Shown: one piece after another, positions 7,379 to 18,700 of the stretch | Layout of the letters: every line of letters begins with the position of its first letter | How positions within the stretch are numbered: position 1 is the stretch's first letter | NCBI GenBank assembly: GCA_023412275.1 | Contig: JAEYNY010000205.1 | Location: 1 to 41,145 of the forward strand | Reading direction: 5' to 3' | Origin: Bacillota bacterium | GTDB taxonomy: Bacteria > Bacillota > Clostridia > Acetivibrionales > DSM-1351 | Length of the DNA: 41,145 bases | Position numbers and translations under genes: made by a program | The notes under the pieces: generated by a model | What the model was told of the DNA's origin: nothing | Databases searched by the model: none | What the model saw: only the letters and a program-made list of their open reading frames with translations

Positions 7379-10300
7379 CTATAAGCTTCCATCATCCTTC
7401 AATATCTGTTCTATTATCTCGGAATTTTGTTTGATAAACACAGGACTTAGCATTTCAATATGAGCGCCAAAACCTTGTATGCTCTCGAATCTTTTTGACG
7501 TACTATTTGACCATAAGGTATGTTCTCTCAAACTTTCCTTTTCATTGCCCTCCTCAAGTGACTTTATCAGAATAATATTTGCATCCACCTGCCCCAAGGT
7601 AATCAAACTGTCTAAATACCTTGAATAAGCTATTATCTTTTTGCCTACATAATCGGTAAGCGTTCTTTTATGGTTATGCCGTTTTATAATTTCATCCTGA
7701 GTTCTATTGTGCTCGAAGTAGCTATCTATAAGCTCATTTATCATCTTCTCTCTTTCTTCCTCTGTCAAATTGATTATTTCTGAACGATAATAAGAATCAA
7801 TCATTATTATTTTTGAAACCTCATAGCCTTGCCTCTCCAACTCTTTTGCCACTTCAAAAGCTAGGTTCCCCCCCGCTGAATAACCCAATAATATATATGG
7901 ACCTTCAGACTGAACTTTAATAATTACTTTCACATATTCTTCAATTAAATTTTCATCTTCTATAAAGTTAAAACTATATAAACAATTCGAACTAAGTTCT
8001 TCTGCCAACTGCATGTATAATATGCCTACCGCCCCTAAAGAAGGAAAGCAGAATACAGTCTTGCCGCCTTGTTTATTCGAACTTAGCTGAACACACTCAT
8101 TCAAATAGTTTTTAGATACATATTGAGAACTGCTAACAACGTCTGAACAGCCTCTAACTGTGGGGTCTTTAAAGACATCTCTGAAAGAAAGCTCAACACC
8201 AAACTGAGAATGTACAATCGATGAAAAAGACATTATGCTTAATGAATTTGCACCAAGTTCAAATAAATTATCATTTATGCCCACACGCTTAAGTCCGAGT
8301 ACTTCACAAACTAATCTACAAAGCTTCTCCTGAATTTCATTTTCAGGTGCAACATATTTTGTTTTTACCCTTAATTCTATTTCTGGTAGCCCATTTTTGT
8401 CAATTTTCCCATTTTGCGTTATGGGAATACTATCAATTTGCATTATATACGTTGGTATCATATACAAAGGAAGTTTCACAGATAATATTTCTCGTACCTT
8501 ATCCGGCATTATTTCATACTTGGATACAATATATGCATATATACATTTATCACCAGACTTATCTTCTGAGACCATTACTGCGGCATCATCAATTTTATCC
8601 AATTTTCTTAGAACGTTTTCTATTTCCGCAAGTTCTATTCTGTATCCTCTTATTTTAACCTGATCGTCTATTCTTCCTAAAAACTCTATATTTCCGTCTG
8701 GCAGCCATCTTGCCAGATCCCCGGTCTTGTACATTCTTTCTCCCGGTACAAATGGATTTTTCGTGAATTTCTCCTGAGTTAATTCTTCATGGTTGATATA
8801 CCCTCTCGCCAGACTTTCCCCACTGACGCATAACTCCCCAGCTACGCCTACCGGCTGTGCCTTATTCCCGTTCAATATATACACCTTTGTATTACTAATG
8901 GGTTTGCCGATGGGTATATTGGCACTGCTTTCTTTTACGGTATAACAGGTGGTAACTACCGTATTTTCCGTAGGGCCGTAATTATTTACGATCTCATATC
9001 TCTGTTTTTTAAAATATTTCAACTTGTCGCCTCCGGTGAGTAAGCACCGTAAGCTTCTATTTTCCAGTTGTATGAACTTCTCGCATATTTGCGTTGGTAG
9101 AAAGCTGATGCTGATTCCGTTCTTTTCATAATACTCGTTGATCTTAACTACATCCAACCTGATTTCTTCATCGATGACATGGATCGCCGCTCCCTGAACG
9201 AGGTATGGAAATATCTCCCACACCGATGCATCGAAACCGGTACCGGCATATTTGGTGGCCCGGTCACGGCTTGTGACTTCATACCTTTCAATGTGCCACC
9301 TGCACAGGTTAACCAATGCCCGGTGTTCTACCATGACGCCTTTGGGCCTTCCGGTAGACCCGGAGGTATAGATTACGTAGGCCATGTGGTCAGACTTGCT
9401 TTTTGTTTTACCGACTGCCCTTCTTTCTGCTGGTACCCGGATATCCCCGATTTCTAAGATATCGCCGTCAAACTCAATCCCGCTGCTTATTTCCTTTGTG
9501 CTGATCAACAGTTTTGAACAGCTGTCCTTGAGCATATATTCGATTCTTTGCTTAGGATAGTCTACATCGATGGGCAAGTATGCCGCACCGGCTTTTAATA
9601 CCCCCAAGATTGCTGCAAACATGTCAATTGATGGATTCAGCAATATCCCCACAACTTCATCACAGTCAATACCTTTTTCCATGATGTTTTGGGAGACTGC
9701 CTCCGCCCTTCTTTCCAGTTCTCTATAGCAGATCTTTTCTTCCCCATGCACAATTGCAATATTCTCAGGGGTTTTCTCCACCTGCTCCTCAAAGAGTTCA
9801 TGGATGGTCTTGTCCTCCGGATATTCTGCTTTTGTATTGTTAAAACCATAGAGTATACTGTCCTTCTCCTTATCCGACATCATGTCCATCTCTTGCAGTT
9901 TTTTCTCCGGATTATTTACAATTTCATGGAGTAGATTTTTAAAGTGTCCTACGATTCTTTCCACCGTTTCCTTTTTAAACAGTTTGGTACAATAATTAAT
10001 GAGAAAATTGATCTTATCCCCATTGACTGTCGCAAACAGCGAAAGATCAAATTTTGTCGTTTTTTCGGTGGTATCATAGGGTTTGAACCTAAGTCCCGTC
10101 TCTTTTTCTAATGTTGTTCCTGAACTCTGCAGGACAAACATGGTATCAAAGAGCGGATTCCTGCTTATATCCCGCCTTATATCCAACTTCTCTACAAGCT
10201 CTTCAAATTGGAAATTCTGATTTTCATATGCCCTTAATGCATTTTCCCTGACTTCTTCCACAAATTCTTTGAAAGTCTTGCTGCTTTCCGGGTAGTTCCT

Positions 10301-13300
10301 CATAGCCAGCGTGTTTACAAACATGCCGATCAGGTTTTCCAAATCGGCATGGGGTCTCCCAGCGATGGGCGTTCCTACGATGATGTCTTCCTGTCCGGTA
10401 TACTTCGAAAGCAGAACATTATATGCTGCCAACAGCACCATATACAGCGTTGCCCCTGTATCTCCCGCCAGCTTCTCCAAACCTTTTGCAACCCCGGAAA
10501 CGATATCGAATTCAATACTGTCTCCTTCGAAGCACTGCACCCGCGGCCTTGTATAGTCCGCGGGCAGGTTCAACACAGGAATTTCCCCCTCGAATACCTT
10601 CAGCCAGTATTCTTCCTGTTTCCGGGCCCTGTCATCCGATTTCATACGGTTTTGCCATGCGGAATAATCTTTGTATTGTATTCTTAATTCCGGCAGTCCC
10701 CTTCCTTCATACAGTGCTGCAAATTCCCGCACCAGGATATCCGTGGAGACACCGTCAGATATGATATGGTGCATATCAAACATCAGTATATGTCTTGTTT
10801 CACTTAGCTCTATTACACCTGTTCTTAATAAAGGTGCTTTGCCCAGTTCAAAGGGTTCTAAAAAAGAATTCACCTTTTCTTTTACTTCAATCTCACTATT
10901 AACAGAGATTTTTTTTATGCTGAAATTAATTGTATCGATATTATGTACCCTCTGTATTATTAATTTATCTATTGTTTCGAAGCTTGTCCTTAGAGTCTCA
11001 TGCCGCTCTATCAATTTTTTAAGGGTTCTCTCAACTCTACCTATTTCAAGTTCTCCTTCAATAAATAGAGCTGACAGCATATTATAGGCAGTACTGTCTT
11101 TCTCAATTTGATGCAATATATACATTCTTTTTTGAGCTGAAGATGCCTCGTAATATTCTTTCTCTTCAACTTTTTTTATTTTCTCGTATGTATGCTTTTC
11201 TCCAGAGGCTATAAAATCACTTATAGATTTTATATTTCTCAGATTAAATATTTCTTTTAAAGAGATTTTAGCACTGAGCTCATTATATATTTTTGTCGCT
11301 AATACAGTAGCTTTTAGGGAATCTCCTCCTAGTTCAAAAAAATCATCATATTTATCTATAACCTCTATTCCCAGAAGTTTTTGAAATATTTTCACAAGAG
11401 TTAACTCAATTTCATCTTTCGATATTGCATTTTGAATATTTCTGTTAAGCCCTTCACCACAGTTTTGATTGTCTCCCCTATAGAGCTCGGACTCTTTGTT
11501 CTCTAACTCTGGCATACCATTTAGATATAATTCCAAAGGATATGTGGACACTATTAATTGTGATAAAATATAGTCAGGCAAATTACTGTCCAAAATCCGC
11601 TTTAAAACCTCGATACCCTCAGAGGTCAGCATGCCGGTTTCCAAACTTACCAAAGAACTTCCGGCGTTGACAGAGTCTACAGCCATACCAACTTCTTTCC
11701 AGCTATCCCAATTGATTGATACCGAGTATATTCCAGTCTGGTTGGATTGGTATTGAGAGAAGGCATCCAGAAAGCTATTTGCTGAGGAATATCCTATCTG
11801 ACCATAGGGTGCGATAATGGAATTCAATGATGAGCATAATATAAGGAAATCAAGCTTGTTGTTTTCTATAAACTTATTAATTTCTAATGTTCCATATATT
11901 TTTGGAGCAATAACACAATCTGTTGTCGCTCTATTTCTTAGCTGAATCATACCTCCATCAGGTACTCCGGCACAATGAATAATTCCATTGACTTCACCAA
12001 ATCGTTCATGAATTATTGACATGGATCTGCTCATCTGTTCGTCATCAGCAACATCTGCATTAATCAGTAAAACCTCCGCCCCTGATTCTTGCAGTCCTTT
12101 TATTTTCATGATTTTATCGGATAATTTACAATCCTTTTCAGACGAATTTATATAGTCATCCCAATTTTCACTTGGCGGTATCTCTGTACGTCCTATTAAT
12201 ACCAGCTTTGCCTGTACGGTCTTAGCCAAATACTCCGATATTGCCAGACCAATGCCGCCAAGACCTCCGGTAATTACATATACACCTTTTTCCCTCAGAC
12301 GTGATGGTATCCCATGGCATTCTTTTAATTGTATTGGCTTAAAGTTCTGTACCCAGCGGTATTTCCCTCTATATGCAACCAGTGGGTCGTCGGTTCTGAC
12401 TGTCAATTCTGACAGCAAACAGTTTATAAGCTGTCGCTCCTTTATTTTATCTGTTTGAGGAATATCGATGTCAATACCTGTACACTCGATATTATGGTAT
12501 TCCCTTGGTATAGTTTTTATTGATCCGATAACAACCGATTTCTCCGGGTTAAAGCGCTCTTCCCCAGTCACCATATGCATATTATCAGTTACTACTTTAA
12601 TTGATACCTTTTCTAGAAAGTTTAATTCGCCAATTGCTTGGGCAATGTAAACTAATCCATATAACCCCATATCAACTGCGTTTTGAACTTTACTTTTATC
12701 CAGTTTACATAAGGTACAATCTGTTAAAGGCCACAAATATAAGATTACATCCGGGATAAATTTTGATTTGTCCAAATCAATAAATAAACTCTTGTAGTCT
12801 TTATCCTTCACAGGGTTAATAAAATAGCTGCAACGAGTTTCTTTGTAAAACTCAGCCCCCATCCTTACAAAGGATAAGTTATAATTTGAAAACTCCATAC
12901 TTTCTATCAGCTTATTGCTAAATTCAAGTGTATTTGTAAAAACCAGTATATTCTTCCCAGTGTCAACACTTATATTACTATATGGTAAATCTGTACGCTC
13001 CCAGGATGGAATAGAAAACCAATTTGTAATATCTTTCTTCTTATAGGTTTGAGTTAATGTTTGGAAACTTTGATTATAGTCCATATCAATCCAATAGCGT
13101 TTTCGTTCAAAAGGATAGGTAGGTAAAGGGATACGTCGCCTTTTTTCATTTATATAAAACTGGTTCCAATCTATTTTTATTCCCGCGCACCACAACATTC
13201 CCAGTTGGTTTAAAAGAAACGCCATGTCTGATGGAGCTTCCTGAATTGAATTAAATAAATTCATAATCTGATTTCTGGGAGACTGTTTTTCTGCATCTTC

Positions 13301-15778
13301 CCTAAAGTGTTTTAATAGATTAACAACTGGAATTTGAGGAGTATAGTCTTCATGCAGACTGACCGAAGTATTTAGAGTCCATCCGGCTCCCACTTCAATA
13401 AATACCGGATTATTTTTTTTCAGTAACTCAGTAATTCCATCTGCAAATCTTACTGTACCTAATATATGTTCTGCCCAATATTCCGGGGTAGTAGCCTCCT
13501 TAGCAGTAATCCATGTACCCGTTACATTTGAAAGGTATGGGATCTTCGGCTTATTTAATTCTATTCTTCCTAATTTATTCAAAAAGGTTTGAATCATTGA
13601 TTTCATTGCGGAAGAATGAAAAGCATGTGAAACCGGAAGCCTTATTCCCTGATGCCCTATCTCATTTAATTGTTTTTCGAGTATCTCTATAGCTTGCTGG
13701 TTTCCTGATACAACGCAGATTGATGAACTATTCACTGCTGCCAATGATATCTCTTCAGTTAAAAACGGCCTCAATTCCTCTTCTGAAATCATTACACTGA
13801 GCATTATTCCCGCAGGCTGTTCTTGCATAAGCTTTCCTCTTAATACAATCAAATCTAATGCATCTTCTAATGTAAACACTTCTGCCAAACAGCCAGCAAC
13901 ATATTCTCCCAAGCTATGGCCAATCAGAGCATCAGGCTTAACACCCCAATTTATCAAGCTTTTAGCTAATGAATATTCGAGAATAAAATTTAATGGTTGG
14001 GCCACCAATGTATCTGTAATACTGATATTGTCGACATTATTGAATCTGTCCATAGGAAATAAGATATTTTTAATATCAAAATTCAACATCGGTTTTAAAA
14101 TATCAAAGCAGTGGTCCATCTCTTTCCGAAAATATGGATCATTTTGGTAGAGCTCCAACCCTATATTTATGTATTGATATCCCTGACCCGGGAACATAAA
14201 TACAACAGTATTCTGGTCTACTTTCGCAATTTCAGCGGTATATGTTTTATTTAATTCACTAACGGCACCTTTTGCATTTTGGAATACCACTGTTCTTCTG
14301 TATTTAAATTGAGCTCTTCCTATCTGCATTGTATATGCAAGGTCAGGAAGGCTTATATCCGGATTCTGTTCCAGATAATAAGCAAAGTTCTTTGATAGCT
14401 TATCAAGGGCATTCTGAGTTTTTGCCGATAACGGAATCATATACCAACTATTGTTACTTACTGGTTCATCAAGTATTGGTGCTTCTTCAAGAATAATATG
14501 CGCATTAGTACCACCAATCCCAAATGAACTTACACCAGCCCTTAGTGGGTATTTTTCATTCTCCCATTTTTTCAATTGTGTATTAACAAAAAAGGGACTA
14601 TTATCAAAATCAATGCTTGGGTTAGGATTTTTATAATGCAGGCTTGGAGGTATTTCCCGATTTTTCAGTGATAATACTGTTTTTATAAATCCAGCTACCC
14701 CGGATGCAGCATCGAGATGACCCACATTTGTCTTTAGTGATCCAAGTGCGCAATATTGTTTCATGTCTGTATTAAAAGCCAATTTTAGTGCTTCAATCTC
14801 TATGGGATCACCAACCGGTGTCCCTGTACCATGTGTTTCAATATAGCTTATACTTTTCTCTTCGACTTCAGCCATCATCAATGAATCCCTGATAACTTCC
14901 GCTTGTCCCAAGACGCTTGGTGCTGTGAATCCTACTTTTCTGTTTCCATCATTGTTAATCGCACTTCCTTTAACTACAGCATATATATGGTCACCATCGT
15001 TAATAGCATCTTCTAAAGTCTTCAAAACTACAACTCCTGCTCCATTACTCATAACTGTACCTTTGGATTTTTCATCAAATGTACGGCAATGACCATCTGG
15101 AGATAGCATCATACCCTCCTCGTATTTATATCCGGTTACTTGAGGCAGCATTATAGAAACCCCACCTGCTAGCGCTATGCTGCATTCCCCATTTAACAAA
15201 CTTTGACATGCCATATGAATTGCCACCAGCGAAGTTGAGCAGGCCGTCTGTAATGTTATTGAAGGACCTTTTAAATTCAATTTATAGGATATAAGTGTGC
15301 TCAAGCAATCTCTGCTAGATAATAAAGCTTTAGTAAGCATATCTACATCTGAGTTTCCAAATAACGAAACCTTTTGCCTCCAACTTTCATTATCGAAGGC
15401 TCCTGCATATAAGCCAATTGGGTTTTTATAAGAAAAAGGATCATACCCTGCATTTTCCAAAGCTTCCCAAACGCACTCGAAAAACACACGTATTTGAGGG
15501 TCCATTACTTCCGCCTCACTTGGTGTATAACCAAAGAAATATGGATCAAAATATTCTGCATTAGAAACCATACCTTTTGCTTTTACATATTCAGGGTCAT
15601 TCAAACAATTAATATCAATCCCGTTTTCTTTTAGTTCACTATCAGAAAAGAAGGAAATGGATTCAACTCCGTTTTTTAGGTTATTCCAAAATTCATTGAT
15701 ATTATTTGCCCCCGGAAATCTGCCGGCTAATCCGATAACCGCAACTTCGAGCCCATTTTTATTATTAATCTCTTCCAT
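7379..15778 (-). CDS. Hybrid PKS-NRPS: KS-AT-KR-ACP-C-A(Leu)-PCP-TE, terminal module pair
   Basis: A 2799-residue cytoplasmic assembly-line enzyme that adds one reduced malonate and one amino acid, then releases the product. Domains by residue: KS 8-430 (TACSTS, Cys180, then ETHGTGT and NVGHLD); AT 540-830 (GHSLGEYV, Ser622; HAFHS motif points to malonyl-CoA); KR about 900-1400 (TGGLGGIG; GYSSAN, Tyr1330); ACP 1455-1530 (GGDSL, Ser1487); C 1540-1960 (HHIISDG, His1670); A 1975-2470 (FDASVWE, Phe2182); PCP 2478-2550 (GANSL, Ser2512); TE 2565-2799 (GYSAGG, Ser2634; GAHIEM, His2773). A-domain pocket residues read D-A-W-F-L-G-N-V-V-K, the known leucine code. There is no DH, ER, methyl or epimerisation domain. 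The ATG overlaps the stop of the upstream megasynthase by 14 bases, which implies coupled translation. The product could be a linear acid or a macrocycle. Confidence 0.93.
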   Translation of the reverse strand: MEEINNKNGLEVAVIGLAGRFPGANNINEFWNNLKNGVESISFFSDSELKENGIDINCLNDPEYVKAKGMVSNAEYFDPYFFGYTPSEAEVMDPQIRVFFECVWEALENAGYDPFSYKNPIGLYAGAFDNESWRQKVSLFGNSDVDMLTKALLSSRDCLSTLISYKLNLKGPSITLQTACSTSLVAIHMACQSLLNGECSIALAGGVSIMLPQVTGYKYEEGMMLSPDGHCRTFDEKSKGTVMSNGAGVVVLKTLEDAINDGDHIYAVVKGSAINNDGNRKVGFTAPSVLGQAEVIRDSLMMAEVEEKSISYIETHGTGTPVGDPIEIEALKLAFNTDMKQYCALGSLKTNVGHLDAASGVAGFIKTVLSLKNREIPPSLHYKNPNPSIDFDNSPFFVNTQLKKWENEKYPLRAGVSSFGIGGTNAHIILEEAPILDEPVSNNSWYMIPLSAKTQNALDKLSKNFAYYLEQNPDISLPDLAYTMQIGRAQFKYRRTVVFQNAKGAVSELNKTYTAEIAKVDQNTVVFMFPGQGYQYINIGLELYQNDPYFRKEMDHCFDILKPMLNFDIKNILFPMDRFNNVDNISITDTLVAQPLNFILEYSLAKSLINWGVKPDALIGHSLGEYVAGCLAEVFTLEDALDLIVLRGKLMQEQPAGIMLSVMISEEELRPFLTEEISLAAVNSSSICVVSGNQQAIEILEKQLNEIGHQGIRLPVSHAFHSSAMKSMIQTFLNKLGRIELNKPKIPYLSNVTGTWITAKEATTPEYWAEHILGTVRFADGITELLKKNNPVFIEVGAGWTLNTSVSLHEDYTPQIPVVNLLKHFREDAEKQSPRNQIMNLFNSIQEAPSDMAFLLNQLGMLWCAGIKIDWNQFYINEKRRRIPLPTYPFERKRYWIDMDYNQSFQTLTQTYKKKDITNWFSIPSWERTDLPYSNISVDTGKNILVFTNTLEFSNKLIESMEFSNYNLSFVRMGAEFYKETRCSYFINPVKDKDYKSLFIDLDKSKFIPDVILYLWPLTDCTLCKLDKSKVQNAVDMGLYGLVYIAQAIGELNFLEKVSIKVVTDNMHMVTGEERFNPEKSVVIGSIKTIPREYHNIECTGIDIDIPQTDKIKERQLINCLLSELTVRTDDPLVAYRGKYRWVQNFKPIQLKECHGIPSRLREKGVYVITGGLGGIGLAISEYLAKTVQAKLVLIGRTEIPPSENWDDYINSSEKDCKLSDKIMKIKGLQESGAEVLLINADVADDEQMSRSMSIIHERFGEVNGIIHCAGVPDGGMIQLRNRATTDCVIAPKIYGTLEINKFIENNKLDFLILCSSLNSIIAPYGQIGYSSANSFLDAFSQYQSNQTGIYSVSINWDSWKEVGMAVDSVNAGSSLVSLETGMLTSEGIEVLKRILDSNLPDYILSQLIVSTYPLELYLNGMPELENKESELYRGDNQNCGEGLNRNIQNAISKDEIELTLVKIFQKLLGIEVIDKYDDFFELGGDSLKATVLATKIYNELSAKISLKEIFNLRNIKSISDFIASGEKHTYEKIKKVEEKEYYEASSAQKRMYILHQIEKDSTAYNMLSALFIEGELEIGRVERTLKKLIERHETLRTSFETIDKLIIQRVHNIDTINFSIKKISVNSEIEVKEKVNSFLEPFELGKAPLLRTGVIELSETRHILMFDMHHIISDGVSTDILVREFAALYEGRGLPELRIQYKDYSAWQNRMKSDDRARKQEEYWLKVFEGEIPVLNLPADYTRPRVQCFEGDSIEFDIVSGVAKGLEKLAGDTGATLYMVLLAAYNVLLSKYTGQEDIIVGTPIAGRPHADLENLIGMFVNTLAMRNYPESSKTFKEFVEEVRENALRAYENQNFQFEELVEKLDIRRDISRNPLFDTMFVLQSSGTTLEKETGLRFKPYDTTEKTTKFDLSLFATVNGDKINFLINYCTKLFKKETVERIVGHFKNLLHEIVNNPEKKLQEMDMMSDKEKDSILYGFNNTKAEYPEDKTIHELFEEQVEKTPENIAIVHGEEKICYRELERRAEAVSQNIMEKGIDCDEVVGILLNPSIDMFAAILGVLKAGAAYLPIDVDYPKQRIEYMLKDSCSKLLISTKEISSGIEFDGDILEIGDIRVPAERRAVGKTKSKSDHMAYVIYTSGSTGRPKGVMVEHRALVNLCRWHIERYEVTSRDRATKYAGTGFDASVWEIFPYLVQGAAIHVIDEEIRLDVVKINEYYEKNGISISFLPTQICEKFIQLENRSLRCLLTGGDKLKYFKKQRYEIVNNYGPTENTVVTTCYTVKESSANIPIGKPISNTKVYILNGNKAQPVGVAGELCVSGESLARGYINHEELTQEKFTKNPFVPGERMYKTGDLARWLPDGNIEFLGRIDDQVKIRGYRIELAEIENVLRKLDKIDDAAVMVSEDKSGDKCIYAYIVSKYEIMPDKVREILSVKLPLYMIPTYIMQIDSIPITQNGKIDKNGLPEIELRVKTKYVAPENEIQEKLCRLVCEVLGLKRVGINDNLFELGANSLSIMSFSSIVHSQFGVELSFRDVFKDPTVRGCSDVVSSSQYVSKNYLNECVQLSSNKQGGKTVFCFPSLGAVGILYMQLAEELSSNCLYSFNFIEDENLIEEYVKVIIKVQSEGPYILLGYSAGGNLAFEVAKELERQGYEVSKIIMIDSYYRSEIINLTEEEREKMINELIDSYFEHNRTQDEIIKRHNHKRTLTDYVGKKIIAYSRYLDSLITLGQVDANIILIKSLEEGNEKESLREHTLWSNSTSKRFESIQGFGAHIEMLSPVFIKQNSEIIEQILKDDGSL

Positions 15779-18700
15779 GAATTCCGTTCCTCTTTTCTCT
15801 TTGTAGTAAAATATTCTTTTTATTCCTTCGTTTACTTACCAAATCTGATGCTTCTTCATCTGTTATTGAATATTGTGCTTCGTCTCTCTTAGACAAATAC
15901 CTGCTTAATGATGAAATTGTAGTATTTGCATATAAAGAGACTATGGATATATCTACATTAAGCACTGCTTTTATTCTTTGCCTTAGTTGAATTAAATGCA
16001 ATGAATAAGCACCCAGGTCAAAGAAGTTATCATCACGTCCAATATCCGGGTATCCTAATATTTCCTTTAAAATAGTTGTGAGTTTTGACTCAATTTCACT
16101 TTGTGATGTAATTTCTTGTGAATTAAGACCTTCCTTTGGATAGTAATTTTCTTCTGACTTAATTTTGTACTGTTCACGTTCCATGTCCCATATTCTTTTA
16201 AGGTATGCTTCTATAGGATATGGGGATATCAGTACCTGGGCTAAAAGATAATCCGGCAGATCACTGTCTAATATCCGTTTGAAAACCTCAATGCCTTCAG
16301 AAATCAGTATTCCATTTTCTAAATTATCAGAAGAATGTGCACAAGCTAAATCTACAGCCATGCCTACTTGCTTCCATGTGTCCCAATTAATCGACACAGT
16401 GTATGTATGCCCCTTATTACATTGATACTGAGAAAAAGCATCCTGAAAATTATTTGCCGAGCAATAACCTATTTGACCAAATGGTGCAATTATAGAGCTG
16501 AGAGATGAGCAATATATCAGGAAATCAAGTTTGTTGTGTTCAATAAATCTGTTAACTTCCAGTGTGCCTTGAATTTTTGAAGATATGACGCTGTCTGTTG
16601 TTTCCCTGTTTCTTAGTTGAATTAATCCGCCATCAGGTGATCCTGCACTATGAATAATTCCGTTAACTTCTCCAAATCGTTCATAGATTGCAGACATGGC
16701 TTTACTCATTTTGTAAGTGTCAGAAACATCCGCATTAATTAGTAAAACCTCTGCACCCAATTCTTCAAGCTCTTTTATTTTCATAATTTTATAAGCTAAT
16801 TTTCTATCCACTTCAGGAGAGTTTATATAGTCATCCCAGTATTCCCTCGATGGTATCTCCGTACGTCCTATTAATGCCAGCCTTGCCCTAACGGTTCCTG
16901 CCAGATATTCCGATATGGCCAGACCAATACCACCAAGGCCACCGGTAATCACATATACACCATTTTCCCTTAGACGTAATGGCACACCAGGACATTCTTT
17001 TAATTGTATTTGATCAAAACTCTGTATCCAACGATATTTTCCTCTGTAAGCAACTAGTGAATCATTATCGGTAATTGCCATCTCTGCCAATAAACAATTT
17101 ATAATCTGTTGTTCTTTGGTTTTATCCTCTTGAGGAACCTCAATATCAATACCGGTGCATTTAATATTGCTGTATTCCTTAGGTATGGTTCTTATTGGCC
17201 CAACAATAACAGCTTTCTCCGGATTAATATTTTCTTCTCCACTTACCAGGTGCATATTGTTAGTTACAATGTTAATGAATATTTGATCTGGAATATTTAA
17301 TTCCCCGATTGCCTGAGCAATATAAATCAAACCGTAAAAACCAATATCAACCGCGGTATTAACTTTGTTCAAATCCGGCTCATGAAGGTTATCTTCCGTT
17401 AAAGTCCACAAGTATAAGATAGTATCAGGAATATTTTTTGAGTTATACAGTTCGCTAAACAAGCTTTTATAATCCGTGTTTTTACTAGGGTTAATAAAAT
17501 AACCTGATTCAATCTCCTTGTCCTGGCAAAATGAAGTCCCGATTTTTACAAAAGTTAATTTCTTATCTGCTGATTCTAAACTTCTTACCAAATTATTACT
17601 AAATTCTGTATGGTTTATAAAAACTAAAATATTTTTTAACGTATGGAAGTCTTTATTGCTATATGATAAATTTGCACGCCTCCAGGATGGAACGAAAAAC
17701 CATTCACCAATCTCCCTCCTTTTATAATTGTCTATGTACTTAAAATCAGCACTATTGTTTTTGTCCATCCAATAGCGTTGCCGTTGGAATGGATAAGTAG
17801 GTAGTGGAAGCTTTCTCCTTTTTTTATTCTTATAAAACTGCTTCCAATCTGTCTTTATTCCGGCACACCACAACCTGCCAAGCTGAGTTAAGATAAAAGA
17901 CATATCTGATACCTCTTCAGGTAATGATTTAAATAAAGCAGAAATATTACGTCTCTGAGGTTGTCCTACTCTTTCCTGTTTGGAATGTCTTATTAAATTA
18001 ACAACTAGAACGTCAGGTGTGCAATCATGGTGCAATTTCACTGATGTATTTAATGTCCATCCTGCTCCTATTTCAATAAATACTGTATATTTTTTTCTAA
18101 GTAATTCACTCATACCATCCGCGAACCTTACTGTACCTGTTGTATGCTCTGCCCAATATTGAGGATTAGTTGCATCCTGAGCTGTAATCCATGTGCCGGT
18201 TACATTTGAGATATACGGTATCTTAGGTTTTTTCAAAACTATTCTTTCTAGTTTATCTAAAAACAACGGAAGCATTGTGCTCATTGCATTAGAATGGAAA
18301 GCATGTGTAGCTGGTACTTTCATGCATTCATATCGCATTTTATTTAATTTTTCTTCAAGTATATCTATAGACTCCTGGCTTCCTGATACAACACAGATTG
18401 AAGAACTATTTACTGCTGCCAACGATACTTCTTCACTTAAAAGTGGTTTTAGCTCAGTCTCGGAAATCTCTACACTAAGCATTCCGCCTTTTGGCAACTG
18501 CTGCATAAGTCTTCCCCTTAATACAATCAAGTCCAGTGCATCCTCTAATGTAAAAACTTCAGCCAAACAAGCAGCAACATATTCACCTAAACTGTGGCCA
18601 ATTAAAGCTTCCGGCTTTATCCCCCATTTTATTAATGTTTTAGCCAACGAATATTGTAAAATAAAATTTAAAGGCTGAGCTACCAGCGTATCTTCAATAT